Shown here piece after piece: positions 1 through 5,797 of a stretch of DNA of 7,429 bases. The stretch spans positions 1 through 7,429 of the forward strand of contig UQFM01000082.1 in NCBI GenBank assembly GCA_900540295.1, in the 5' to 3' direction. Positions within the stretch are counted from its first letter, which is position 1. Each line of letters starts with the position of its first letter. A program made the translations under genes and the position numbers. This DNA is from an uncultured Oscillospiraceae bacterium (GTDB taxonomy: Bacteria > Bacillota > Clostridia > Oscillospirales > Acutalibacteraceae). A model generated the notes under the pieces. That model ran no database searches, had not been told where the DNA came from, and saw only the letters and a program-made list of their open reading frames with translations.

Positions 1-47
1 GAGATACTGATCGGTCTCGTGGGCTCGGAGATGTGTATAAGAGACAG
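1..47. other. Illumina Nextera i7-side adapter (artefact)
   Basis: This is not genomic DNA. It reads as the end of the P7 primer (GAGAT), an 8-base index (ACTGATCG), the Nextera read-2 sequence (GTCTCGTGGGCTCGG) and the Tn5 mosaic end AGATGTGTATAAGAGACAG at 29-47. Genomic sequence starts at 48. The reverse complement of the same block closes the window at 7379-7429. The open reading frame of the GH2 gene runs on into it by chance. Confidence 0.98.
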
Positions 48-1736
48 GTCATATGTATAAATTCCGTTGACTTCGTTTTCCACATCACTGACCTGTGTAT
101 AGATAGTTCCGCTCAAGCCTTTTGCAACCAACGGAATAACCTGTTTTTTCATCAGCTTTTCATATGCTTTCGTTAAAGAAGATTTATCTTTAAACATCAA
201 ATAGCCGAATGCTTTTTTGGGATTCCACATATGCCCTGCTTCTTTTTGAGAATAACCGCCGAATTCTGTAATTACAAACGCACGGCGGTCGGGCTTACGC
301 ATACGAATCGGCAAAATATATTTATGCATGCTTTGCACATCGCCGCCCCCTTGGTCATACCAACCGCTCGCGTGGTCAATAACACGGGTGTTGTCCAAAC
401 GGCGCACATATTCGCAAATACGAAGCGCGTCAAACTGACCCCATGCCTCGTTAAACGGCACCCAGCAATACAGGGAAACCGTGTTATATAAAAGATCAAT
501 CATTTCGGTAAGCTCACGCTCAAAATCATCGCGCCAGCTTTTTTCTGTACGGCTGAACACTTTATATTTATTATCCTTTACACGCAAAATACCGATATTC
601 GGCAAAACGCCTGCGTAAAAGTCCCCTATGTACTTGCCGCCGCTCATCATATCCTGCCAGACAATCATACCGAGTCTGTCACAGTGATAATACCAACGAA
701 GCGGTTCTATTTTAATATGTTTTCGAAGCATGTTGAACCCCAAGCGCTTCATTTCGGCAATATCAAAAATCATTGCCTCATCCGTAGGCGGCGTCATACC
801 GCCGTCCGGCCAATAACCTTGGTCTAATAAGCCTTTTTGGAAATACGGCTTATTGTTTAAGAACAGGCGCACAATCCCTTTTTCGTCTTTTGCAATATGA
901 AATTTACGCATACCGAAATAACTTGTTACAGTATCCGTAACAACACCGTTTACAAGAATTTCCAAAGAGATGTCATACAAATTCGGTGTTTCGGGACTCC
1001 AAAGCACCGCGTTCGGCAACGGGATTTTTGCCGTCTTGCCGATTACGCCTGAAAATACAACTGCATTTTCAAAAGACACTGTTGCGTGAATTTCTGCTTC
1101 TGCCTCTTGATTGAATTCCGTTTTGACCTCGATGAATTCCCCCTCAATGTTCGGTACAAAGCGCAGTTTGGTTACATAGATATCGGAAACCGCTTCCAGC
1201 CAAACGGTTTGCCAAATGCCTGAGGTTGCCGTATACCAAAATCCGTGTGTATCATTGACCTGTTTACCGCGCTGCTGCCAACCGCTTTCAGTCGGGTCAT
1301 ACACACAAACCACAAGTTCGTTTTCGCCGTCTGTAAGATAGTCTGTAATATCCAAAGAAAATGCGCAATATCCGCCCGTGTGTGTGCCTACGGACGTGTG
1401 ATTGATAAATACCTCGCACTGCCAGTCCACTGCACCGAAATGCAAAAGGATATGCTTACCCTGCATGGATGCGGGCACAGAAAACTGCTTGCGATACCAC
1501 AAACGGTCATTCGGAGACAACGGCTTTTCTACACCCGAAAGCAGGCTTTCCAAGGCGAACGGCACTAAAATTTCCCCGTCGAATTTCTCCGCCCACTTTT
1601 GTGCAGCAGGCAGAATCGCATACTCGAATTTACCGTTTAAGTTCAACCAGTTTTCACGCACCAACTGCGGGCGCGGATATTCGGGCAGCGGACAGGCAGT
1701 ATCTACCTTGTCATACCACACAGAGCGCATAGACAT
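48..1736 (-). CDS. Glycoside hydrolase family 2 enzyme, C-terminus cut off
   Basis: Retaining exo-glycosidase of the GH2 (beta-galactosidase/beta-glucuronidase) superfamily. 563 codons are present and the frame is open throughout. The order is an N-terminal jelly-roll sugar-binding domain (about residues 15-170, with WYRKQFSVP and the FGAVDW stretch), an immunoglobulin-like domain (about 175-265), then a TIM barrel. The barrel shows LRKHIKIEP, the acid/base motif WVPFNEAWGQFD with Glu430, and the nucleophile motif ITEFGGYS with Glu491. The last residues (SDVENEVNGIYTYD) resemble the end of the barrel in relatives, so only a short tail is probably missing at the contig edge. There is no signal peptide, so it likely acts in the cytoplasm on imported glycosides. 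The start at 1736 is chosen because GGAGG lies 8 bases upstream; Met3 is the alternative. The Asn-x-Lys motif typical of beta-glucuronidase is not seen after the nucleophile, so I do not name a substrate. Confidence 0.93.
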
Positions 1737-1773
1737 GGACAGTTCCTCCCGATATTTAGAATAATATGGATAT

Positions 1774-1784
1774 ATTTTACCATA
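1774..1784 (-). promoter_or_regulatory. Extended -10 promoter of the GH2 gene
   Basis: On the minus strand this reads TATGGTAAAAT: a -10 TAAAAT (1774-1779) preceded by TATGG, which matches the extended -10 TRTGn rule. No good -35 lies 16-18 bases upstream (the nearest is TTGTAG at 20 bases). The ribosome binding site GGAGG (1745-1749) follows. No catabolite or sugar-regulator operator is recognisable. Confidence 0.5.
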
Positions 1785-1855
1785 GAATTTAGAAAAAATC
1801 TACAAAAATTATGAAAAAAGGCAAAGTAAAACCTTCATATTCCTGTGTGCTTTGC

Positions 1856-1897
1856 AAAATAAAAGCTTTACCGAAGCAAACAGCGCGGTAAAGCTTT
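1856..1897 (-). terminator. Intrinsic terminator of the GNAT gene
   Basis: A perfect 12-bp stem pairs AAAGCTTTACCG (1862-1873) with CGGTAAAGCTTT (1886-1897) around a 12-base loop. On the minus strand it is followed by TTTTATTTT. It lies about 60 bases past the stop of the 1957-2466 gene and separates it from the GH2 promoter. Confidence 0.8.
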
Positions 1898-1956
1898 ATA
1901 AGTACTGTCTTTATATAACTCGCCTTCCGAAAGAAAATATAGCTTTTATTCTGATT

Positions 1957-2466
1957 TTATAAATTCGTTCTCTCCATTTCAATACAATTCCAAGTTTCTC
2001 CCATGCACAGATAGCTTTCTGCTCTTCCGGTCGGAACCGCTGTAAACCCACAGGCTCGGTAACAGTGTAAAGCCGTCTGATTGTTTTCAAAAACGCCAAG
2101 AGAAACTTTTTTTACCTTTAGAAAATCAAAAGCAAACTGCACCGCCAAAGACACCATTTCTTTTCCGAAGCCTTTTCCCCGCTTTTTATTGTCCACAATC
2201 ACAAATCCCAATCGAACCTCGTCAAGATTTTCATCCTGCGGATAACGCATTGTGAAATGCCCTATAACCCCTGTTTCGTCAAACGCAGTCATGGCAAAAT
2301 TTTTTGTATTATTTCGTTCTTTGTCGTAATAATCATTCATATCGTCGGCATCAATCGGGTATTTATCATAACGGTCCGCGCTCCATTGGCGAAAGGCGTA
2401 TTCGTCTTGAAACCAAGAGGTTATCAATTCAGCATCGCATGCTTTATACGGTCTTAATCTCAACAT
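1957..2466 (-). CDS. GNAT family N-acetyltransferase (RimJ/RimL-like)
   Basis: 169-residue acetyl-CoA-dependent N-acyltransferase. It opens with LRLRPYKACDAELITSWFQDE, typical of the RimJ/RimL-like GNAT group. The acetyl-CoA pyrophosphate loop is R-G-K-G-F-G at residues 96-101. The following motif (VSLGVFENNQTALHCYRACGF, residues 121-141, listed here as key segments V121-Q130 and A132-F141) is the usual N-x-x-A-x-x-x-Y-x-x-x-G-F signature. Length is normal for a single GNAT domain. AAAGGAG lies 7 bases before the ATG. It is a single-gene unit with its own promoter and terminator. The acceptor cannot be read from the sequence; related enzymes modify ribosomal proteins, small amines or antibiotics. 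Confidence 0.9.
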   Translation of the reverse strand: MLRLRPYKACDAELITSWFQDEYAFRQWSADRYDKYPIDADDMNDYYDKERNNTKNFAMTAFDETGVIGHFTMRYPQDENLDEVRLGFVIVDNKKRGKGFGKEMVSLAVQFAFDFLKVKKVSLGVFENNQTALHCYRACGFTAVPTGRAESYLCMGETWNCIEMERTNL

Positions 2467-2523
2467 AAAATGGCTCCTTTCCCTTTCCGTATTTCATGCA
2501 GGTTTTCACCATACGTAAAACTC

Positions 2524-2563
2524 CCGCATTTTAGTTAATATAAACTAATTATATCAAATGCGG
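2524..2563 (-). promoter_or_regulatory. Promoter of the GNAT gene inside a palindrome
   Basis: The minus strand shows -35 TTGATA (2552-2557), an 18-base spacer and -10 TAAAAT (2528-2533). The whole promoter is bracketed by a perfect 8-bp inverted repeat, CCGCATTT (2524-2531) and AAATGCGG (2556-2563), which overlaps both hexamers. A second inverted repeat, TTAGTT (2531-2536) and AACTAA (2543-2548), lies in the spacer. The layout suggests an operator for an unidentified regulator. The promoter itself is well supported; its regulation is inference. Confidence 0.65.
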
Positions 2564-2578
2564 ATATGAAGTTAAGCG

Positions 2579-2620
2579 AAAAAACAACCGACAATTTTCT
2601 AACGAAAATCATCGGTTGTT
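2579..2620 (-). terminator. Intrinsic terminator of tRNA-Ser
   Basis: A 17-bp stem with two G-U pairs joins 2583-2599 to 2604-2620 around a 4-base loop. On the minus strand it ends in six T (the A run at 2579-2584). It starts 3 bases past the CCA end of the tRNA. Confidence 0.92.
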
Positions 2621-2622
2621 TA

Positions 2623-2714
2623 TGGCGGAGAGCAAGGGATTCGAACCCTCGAACCGTTTTAGGCGGTTACACGATTTCCAATCGTGCTCCTTCGACCAGC
2701 TCGGACAACTCTCC
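2623..2714 (-). tRNA. tRNA-Ser (anticodon GGA)
   Basis: 92 bases including an encoded CCA. The acceptor stem is GGAGAGT/GCTCTCC (last pair T-G) with discriminator G. The anticodon stem CACGA/TCGTG encloses the loop TTGGAAA, giving anticodon GGA at 2677-2679, which reads UCC and UCU. A long variable arm (AACCG...CGGTT) marks it as class II, as expected for serine. The T arm holds GGTTCGAATCC. It has its own promoter and terminator. Confidence 0.97.
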
Positions 2715-2730
2715 AAATGTCACGATTGGT

Positions 2731-2759
2731 ATTATAGCCGACATCCGAAAAAAAATCAA
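2731..2759 (-). promoter_or_regulatory. Promoter of tRNA-Ser
   Basis: The minus strand has -35 TTGATT (2754-2759), a 17-base spacer and a perfect -10 TATAAT (2731-2736), placing the start about 10 bases before the mature tRNA. A- and T-rich sequence upstream (2764-2800), including the palindrome CTTTAAAA-AATA-TTTTAAAG at 2776-2795, could act as an UP element for RNA polymerase alpha subunits, as is common for stable RNA genes. Confidence 0.85.
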
Positions 2760-2772
2760 GTTATTTTTTCGG
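2745..2772. repeat. Inverted repeat enclosing the tRNA-Ser -35 box
   Basis: CCGAAAAAA (2745-2753) pairs with TTTTTTCGG (2764-2772) around a 10-base loop that contains exactly the -35 hexamer. It could be a weak transcription terminator remnant for the copper operon, a regulator site, or a chance product of A/T runs. Confidence 0.5.
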
Positions 2773-2800
2773 AAACTTTAAAAAATATTTTAAAGAAATC

Positions 2801-2823
2801 AAAAACCGCCCTGTTTTCGGGGT
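2801..2823 (-). terminator. Probable terminator of the csoR-copA operon
   Basis: 16 bases after the copA stop the minus strand reads ACCCC-GAAAACA-GGG-C-GGT followed by five T. It forms a short GC stem (ACC/GGT plus CC/GG with one bulged C) with a T tract. The stem is weaker than the others in this window, so some read-through toward tRNA-Ser is possible. Confidence 0.55.
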
Positions 2824-2838
2824 AATCCCGTTAAAAAA

Positions 2839-3042
2839 TCAATCTAAAACCGTATACCCCTGCGCCTCTACGGCTTGCTTCAGAATAGCATCCGAAACTT
2901 CCTTTGAAAGTGTAATTACGGCATTTTTTGCCGTATGACTTGCCGTAACGGATTCCACACCGTCAATTGCCTCTAAGGTTTTCTTTACGGTTGCTTCGCA
3001 GTGCGGGCACATCATACCCTCAATTTTTAAAATTTTTTCCAT
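2839..3042 (-). CDS. Possible internal-start CopZ-like copper chaperone
   Basis: Nested, in-frame 67-residue product from the ATG at Met772 of CopA. A full AAGGAGG (3051-3057) lies 8 bases before that ATG, which is ideal spacing, although it is inside the CopA coding region (linker codons Lys-Glu-Glu). The product MEKILKIEGMMCPHCEATVK... has the length and fold of bacterial CopZ: one HMA domain with the Cu(I)-binding M-M-C-P-H-C (Cys12, Cys15 of the short form). It could carry Cu(I) to CopA or CsoR. The site may be a working internal start or a relic of a once separate copZ gene. The sequence shows the signal, not that it is used. Confidence 0.5.
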   Translation of the reverse strand: MEKILKIEGMMCPHCEATVKKTLEAIDGVESVTASHTAKNAVITLSKEVSDAILKQAVEAQGYTVLD

Positions 3043-5355
3043 TGCTTTTTCCTCCTTGGATTTTTTGTTTTTCGATTTTATATTTTTTCTCGCATCATAC
3101 AGTTTAAAGAAATTTAACCGCAATGCGTTGGAAACTACGCAAAAGCTTGACAGACTCATCGCCGCCGCACCGAACATCGGGTTTAAGGTCCAACCGAAAA
3201 TCGGAATCCAAACACCTGCCGCAAGCGGAATACCGATAACATTGTATATAAACGCCCAAAACAGATTTTCGTGAATGTTCCGAAGTGTTGCACGGCTTAA
3301 GCGAATCGCCGCCGGCACATCTGCAAGGGTGCTTTTCATCAGGACAATATCTGCCGCGTCTATGGCAATATCCGTACCTGCGCCAATGGCAATACCGATA
3401 TCCGCACGTGTCAGAGCGGGTGCATCGTTAATCCCGTCACCGACCATCGCCACCCTGCCCGTTTTCTGTAAAGAACGGATGACACTTTCTTTGCCGTCGG
3501 GCAAGACATCGGCAATTACCTCGTCCACCCCCGCTTGCTTACCGATTGCCCGTGCCGTTTTTTCATTGTCACCTGTCAGCATAACCACACGAATACCCAT
3601 CGCTTTTAACTGCGTGATTGCTTTCGGGCTGTCGTCTTTTACGGTATCCGCAACGGCAATCACGCCCATAAAGGTATTCTCCGTACAGAAAAAGAGCGGC
3701 GTTTTACCTGCATCTGAAAATTCGTCCGCAAGTGACAGCATATGTGCAGGAACCCCTGATTTTTCCGCTACAAATGCACGGTTACCCGCATAACATTCTA
3801 TACCGTTTAGCCTTGCCTGAATCCCGTTCCCGGGTAAGGCTTTAAAATCAGAGACGTCCTGTAATTCGATTGTTCTCTCTTCCCCTTTTTGCAAAACCGC
3901 TTTTGCCAACGGATGTTCGCTGTGACGTTCCATGGCGCAGGCAAAGCGTAAAAGTTCCTGCTCCGAAATTTCCGCGTTCGGCACAATATCGGTCACAGTC
4001 GGTGTACCGTTTGTGATTGTGCCTGTTTTATCCAAAACCACAATTTCGGTTTTGCCTGCCGTTTCCAAAGACGCCGCCGTTTTAAACAAAATACCGTTTT
4101 TTGCGCCTACACCGTTGCCGACCATAATGGCAACAGGCGTGGCCAGCCCCAGAGCACAAGGACAACTGATAACCAAAACGGAAATCCCGCGTGCCAACGC
4201 AAACCCAAAAGTTTCACCCGCCAACAGCCACACAATGGCCGTAACCACCGCAATTGAAATCACCACAGGCACAAAAACACCGGATACCTTATCGGCGACC
4301 TTTGCAATCGGCGCTTTAGTTGCCGCGGCATCGCTGACCATTTTTATAATTTGTGAAATCGTTGTGTCCTCACCGACGCGCGTCGCGGAACAGCGCAAAA
4401 ACCCCGACTGATTGACCGTTGCGGCGGAGACAGAATCATTTACGCTTTTGTCAACGGGTATACTTTCTCCCGTCAAAGAAGCTTCGTCCACAGCGCTGTG
4501 CCCTTCTAAAACCACACCGTCCACGGGTATGCTTTCCCCGGGGCGCACCACAAATATATCCCCTTTTTTGACTTGCTCAACCGCTACAACGTGTTCCCTG
4601 CCGTCCGAAAGAACCGTCGCGGTCTTAGGCGAAAGGCGCATTAGCCCTTTTAGGGCATCCGTAGTCTTGCCTTTAGAACGCGCTTCCAACATTTTACCTA
4701 CGGTTATCAGCGCCAAAATCATCGCGGCAGATTCAAAATAAAATTCGTGCATATAATGCATGGCAGCGGTTGGGTTCCCTGCCGTCTGTGCAAAGGTCAT
4801 TGCAAACAGCGCATATGTGCTGTATACAAATGCCGCGCCTGAGCCGAGTGCCACAAGCGTGTCCATATTCGGCGAACGGTGCAGTAAGCTTTTAAAGCCG
4901 CTGATAAAGAACTTTTGATTGATGACCATAACTGCCACTGTCAAAAGTAGCTGAATCAAACCGAGTGCAATATAATTTTCCGCCAATGCAATGGGAAGCG
5001 GCCAGCCCCACATGGCATGTCCCATAGAAAAGTACATTAAAACGGCCAAAAAGCCGACAGAAGCAATCAGCCGCTTTTTTAAAATCGGTGTTTCACGGTC
5101 TTTCAGCATATCGGACTTTTTCTCTTGTGCAGAATCATCGGCGTTTTGTGAGTTTTCACCTTTCTTTTCTGCACCGTACCCTGCCGCTTCTACTGCGGAA
5201 ATAATTTCCTGCGCTGAAGCCGTTCCTTCCACGCCCATAGAATTGGTGAGCAGGCTGACAGAACATGCAGTTACCCCTTCTACTTTTTCAACTGCTTTTT
5301 CTACACGCGCACTGCATGCGGCACAGCTCATACCTGTAACAGAATATTGCTCCAT
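2839..5355 (-). CDS. copA: Cu(I)-exporting P1B-1 ATPase CopA with C-terminal CopZ-like domain
   Basis: 838-residue inner-membrane pump that exports cytoplasmic Cu(I) using ATP. The N-terminal heavy-metal-associated (HMA) domain has G-M-S-C-A-A-C (Cys11, Cys14). Eight membrane helices follow (roughly 94-225, 358-412, 696-742). Other motifs are the actuator T-G-E-S at 295-298, the channel motif C-P-C at 398-400, phosphorylation site D-K-T-G-T (Asp442), nucleotide-binding H-P at 481-482, T-G-D-N at 594-597 and G-D-G-I-N-D at 639-644. Tyr704-Asn705 and the M-S-L-S-S at 733-737 are the copper-specific residues of P1B-1 pumps. Most clostridial CopA proteins end soon after the last helix; here a lysine-rich linker (about 756-771) leads to a second HMA domain (772-838, G-M-M-C-P-H-C at 780-786) like the free chaperone CopZ. 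The start is supported by AAGGAG overlapping the csoR stop, with a 9-base gap, so translation is probably coupled. Expression should be copper-induced through CsoR. Confidence 0.97.
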   Translation of the reverse strand: MEQYSVTGMSCAACSARVEKAVEKVEGVTACSVSLLTNSMGVEGTASAQEIISAVEAAGYGAEKKGENSQNADDSAQEKKSDMLKDRETPILKKRLIASVGFLAVLMYFSMGHAMWGWPLPIALAENYIALGLIQLLLTVAVMVINQKFFISGFKSLLHRSPNMDTLVALGSGAAFVYSTYALFAMTFAQTAGNPTAAMHYMHEFYFESAAMILALITVGKMLEARSKGKTTDALKGLMRLSPKTATVLSDGREHVVAVEQVKKGDIFVVRPGESIPVDGVVLEGHSAVDEASLTGESIPVDKSVNDSVSAATVNQSGFLRCSATRVGEDTTISQIIKMVSDAAATKAPIAKVADKVSGVFVPVVISIAVVTAIVWLLAGETFGFALARGISVLVISCPCALGLATPVAIMVGNGVGAKNGILFKTAASLETAGKTEIVVLDKTGTITNGTPTVTDIVPNAEISEQELLRFACAMERHSEHPLAKAVLQKGEERTIELQDVSDFKALPGNGIQARLNGIECYAGNRAFVAEKSGVPAHMLSLADEFSDAGKTPLFFCTENTFMGVIAVADTVKDDSPKAITQLKAMGIRVVMLTGDNEKTARAIGKQAGVDEVIADVLPDGKESVIRSLQKTGRVAMVGDGINDAPALTRADIGIAIGAGTDIAIDAADIVLMKSTLADVPAAIRLSRATLRNIHENLFWAFIYNVIGIPLAAGVWIPIFGWTLNPMFGAAAMSLSSFCVVSNALRLNFFKLYDARKNIKSKNKKSKEEKAMEKILKIEGMMCPHCEATVKKTLEAIDGVESVTASHTAKNAVITLSKEVSDAILKQAVEAQGYTVLD

Positions 5356-5364
5356 AAAATCTCC

Positions 5365-5667
5365 TTATTTCATCAGCTTCTGCAAAGTGACCAACAGGTC
5401 ATCCAATGTATCTTCTTTACCCTGCTTTATATCCTCCGCAACACAGGTTTTAATATGTGAAGCCAGCAATTCTTTATTAAACGCATTTAAAGCGGCATTT
5501 GCCGCCGCAACCTGCATAATAATATCCGTACAATATGCATCCTTTTCAACCATACCTTTAATGCCGCGAATTTGCCCTTCGATACGGTTTAAGCGGTGGA
5601 TAAGTTTTTTATGCTCTTCTTCAGAGCGGATTTTGGTTTTATGTGTCTGACAGCAGGATTCTTTCAT
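5365..5667 (-). CDS. csoR: Copper-sensing transcriptional repressor CsoR
   Basis: 100-residue DUF156-type all-helical repressor with no helix-turn-helix. The Cu(I) ligands of the family are present with the classic spacing: Cys46 (after Tyr45), then His71 and Cys75 (C-x24-H-x3-C). The conserved helix RLNRIEGQIRGIKGMVE is at about 25-41. The N-terminus has extra Cys5, Cys6 and His9, which are not part of the canonical site. The family represses copper-export genes and leaves DNA on binding Cu(I). It is the first gene of the operon with copA. GGAGGTG (5679-5685) lies 11 bases before the ATG, a little far, and no better in-frame start is present. Confidence 0.96.
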   Translation of the reverse strand: MKESCCQTHKTKIRSEEEHKKLIHRLNRIEGQIRGIKGMVEKDAYCTDIIMQVAAANAALNAFNKELLASHIKTCVAEDIKQGKEDTLDDLLVTLQKLMK

Positions 5668-5689
5668 CTTTAAGTAAGCACCTCCGTTT

Positions 5690-5736
5690 ATATACCCCTA
5701 TACGGTATCTATATTATATACCATATAGGGGTATAT
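5690..5736. promoter_or_regulatory. Double CsoR operator
   Basis: A 19-bp inverted repeat with one mismatch: ATATACCCCTATACGGTAT (5690-5708) and ATACCATATAGGGGTATAT (5718-5736), 9 bases apart. Each arm is itself a CsoR-like box with one strong half-site (TATACCCC) and one weak half-site (GGTAT). The strong half-sites face outward. One arm fills the -35/-10 spacer and the other covers the start region. The match to known CsoR boxes (GTATACCC-type halves) supports autoregulation. Confidence 0.85.
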
Positions 5737-5741
5737 GTCAA
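5713..5741 (-). promoter_or_regulatory. Consensus promoter of the csoR-copA operon
   Basis: Minus strand TTGACA (5736-5741), a 17-base spacer, then TATAAT (5713-5718): a perfect sigma-70/sigma-A type consensus. Such an intrinsically strong promoter fits control by a tight repressor. The CsoR operator overlaps it. Confidence 0.93.
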
Positions 5742-5742
5742 G

Positions 5743-5770
5743 AAAAAACAGCAAGGGAAATCCCCTGCCG
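5743..5770 (-). terminator. Intrinsic terminator of the P-loop ATPase gene
   Basis: A 9-bp stem, CAGCAAGGG (5749-5757) with CCCCTGCCG (5762-5770), has two G-U pairs on the minus-strand RNA, a 4-base loop and a tail of six T. It begins 28 bases after the stop of the 5798-6817 gene. Only one base separates its T tract from the -35 of the csoR promoter. Confidence 0.88.
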
Positions 5771-5797
5771 TTTTATCATTTACTGTATTGAACAAAA

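Noticed and set aside
48..1736. Naming the GH2 gene uidA or lacZ.
   Set aside because: The catalytic residues fit both, but the glucuronidase Asn-x-Lys motif is not visible and the length and sequence do not match the large LacZ type.
1245..1764. Overlapping plus-strand open frames across the start of the GH2 gene.
   Set aside because: They overlap each other and the GH2 coding strand, lack family motifs and lack good ribosome binding sites.
3076..3090. Programmed -1 ribosomal frameshift at A-AAA-AAT in copA, by analogy with E. coli copA.
   Set aside because: The -1 frame has no prompt stop: it runs past the internal ATG before ending at a TAA a few codons later, and I see no clear stimulatory stem just downstream. 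The one-A deletion and internal start explain the site better.
3275..5650. Several long plus-strand open frames (3275-3793, 3932-4411, 4412-4741, 4991-5650).
   Set aside because: They lie opposite copA and csoR, show no recognisable domain, and are serine, alanine and isoleucine rich as expected of antisense shadows of well-supported genes.
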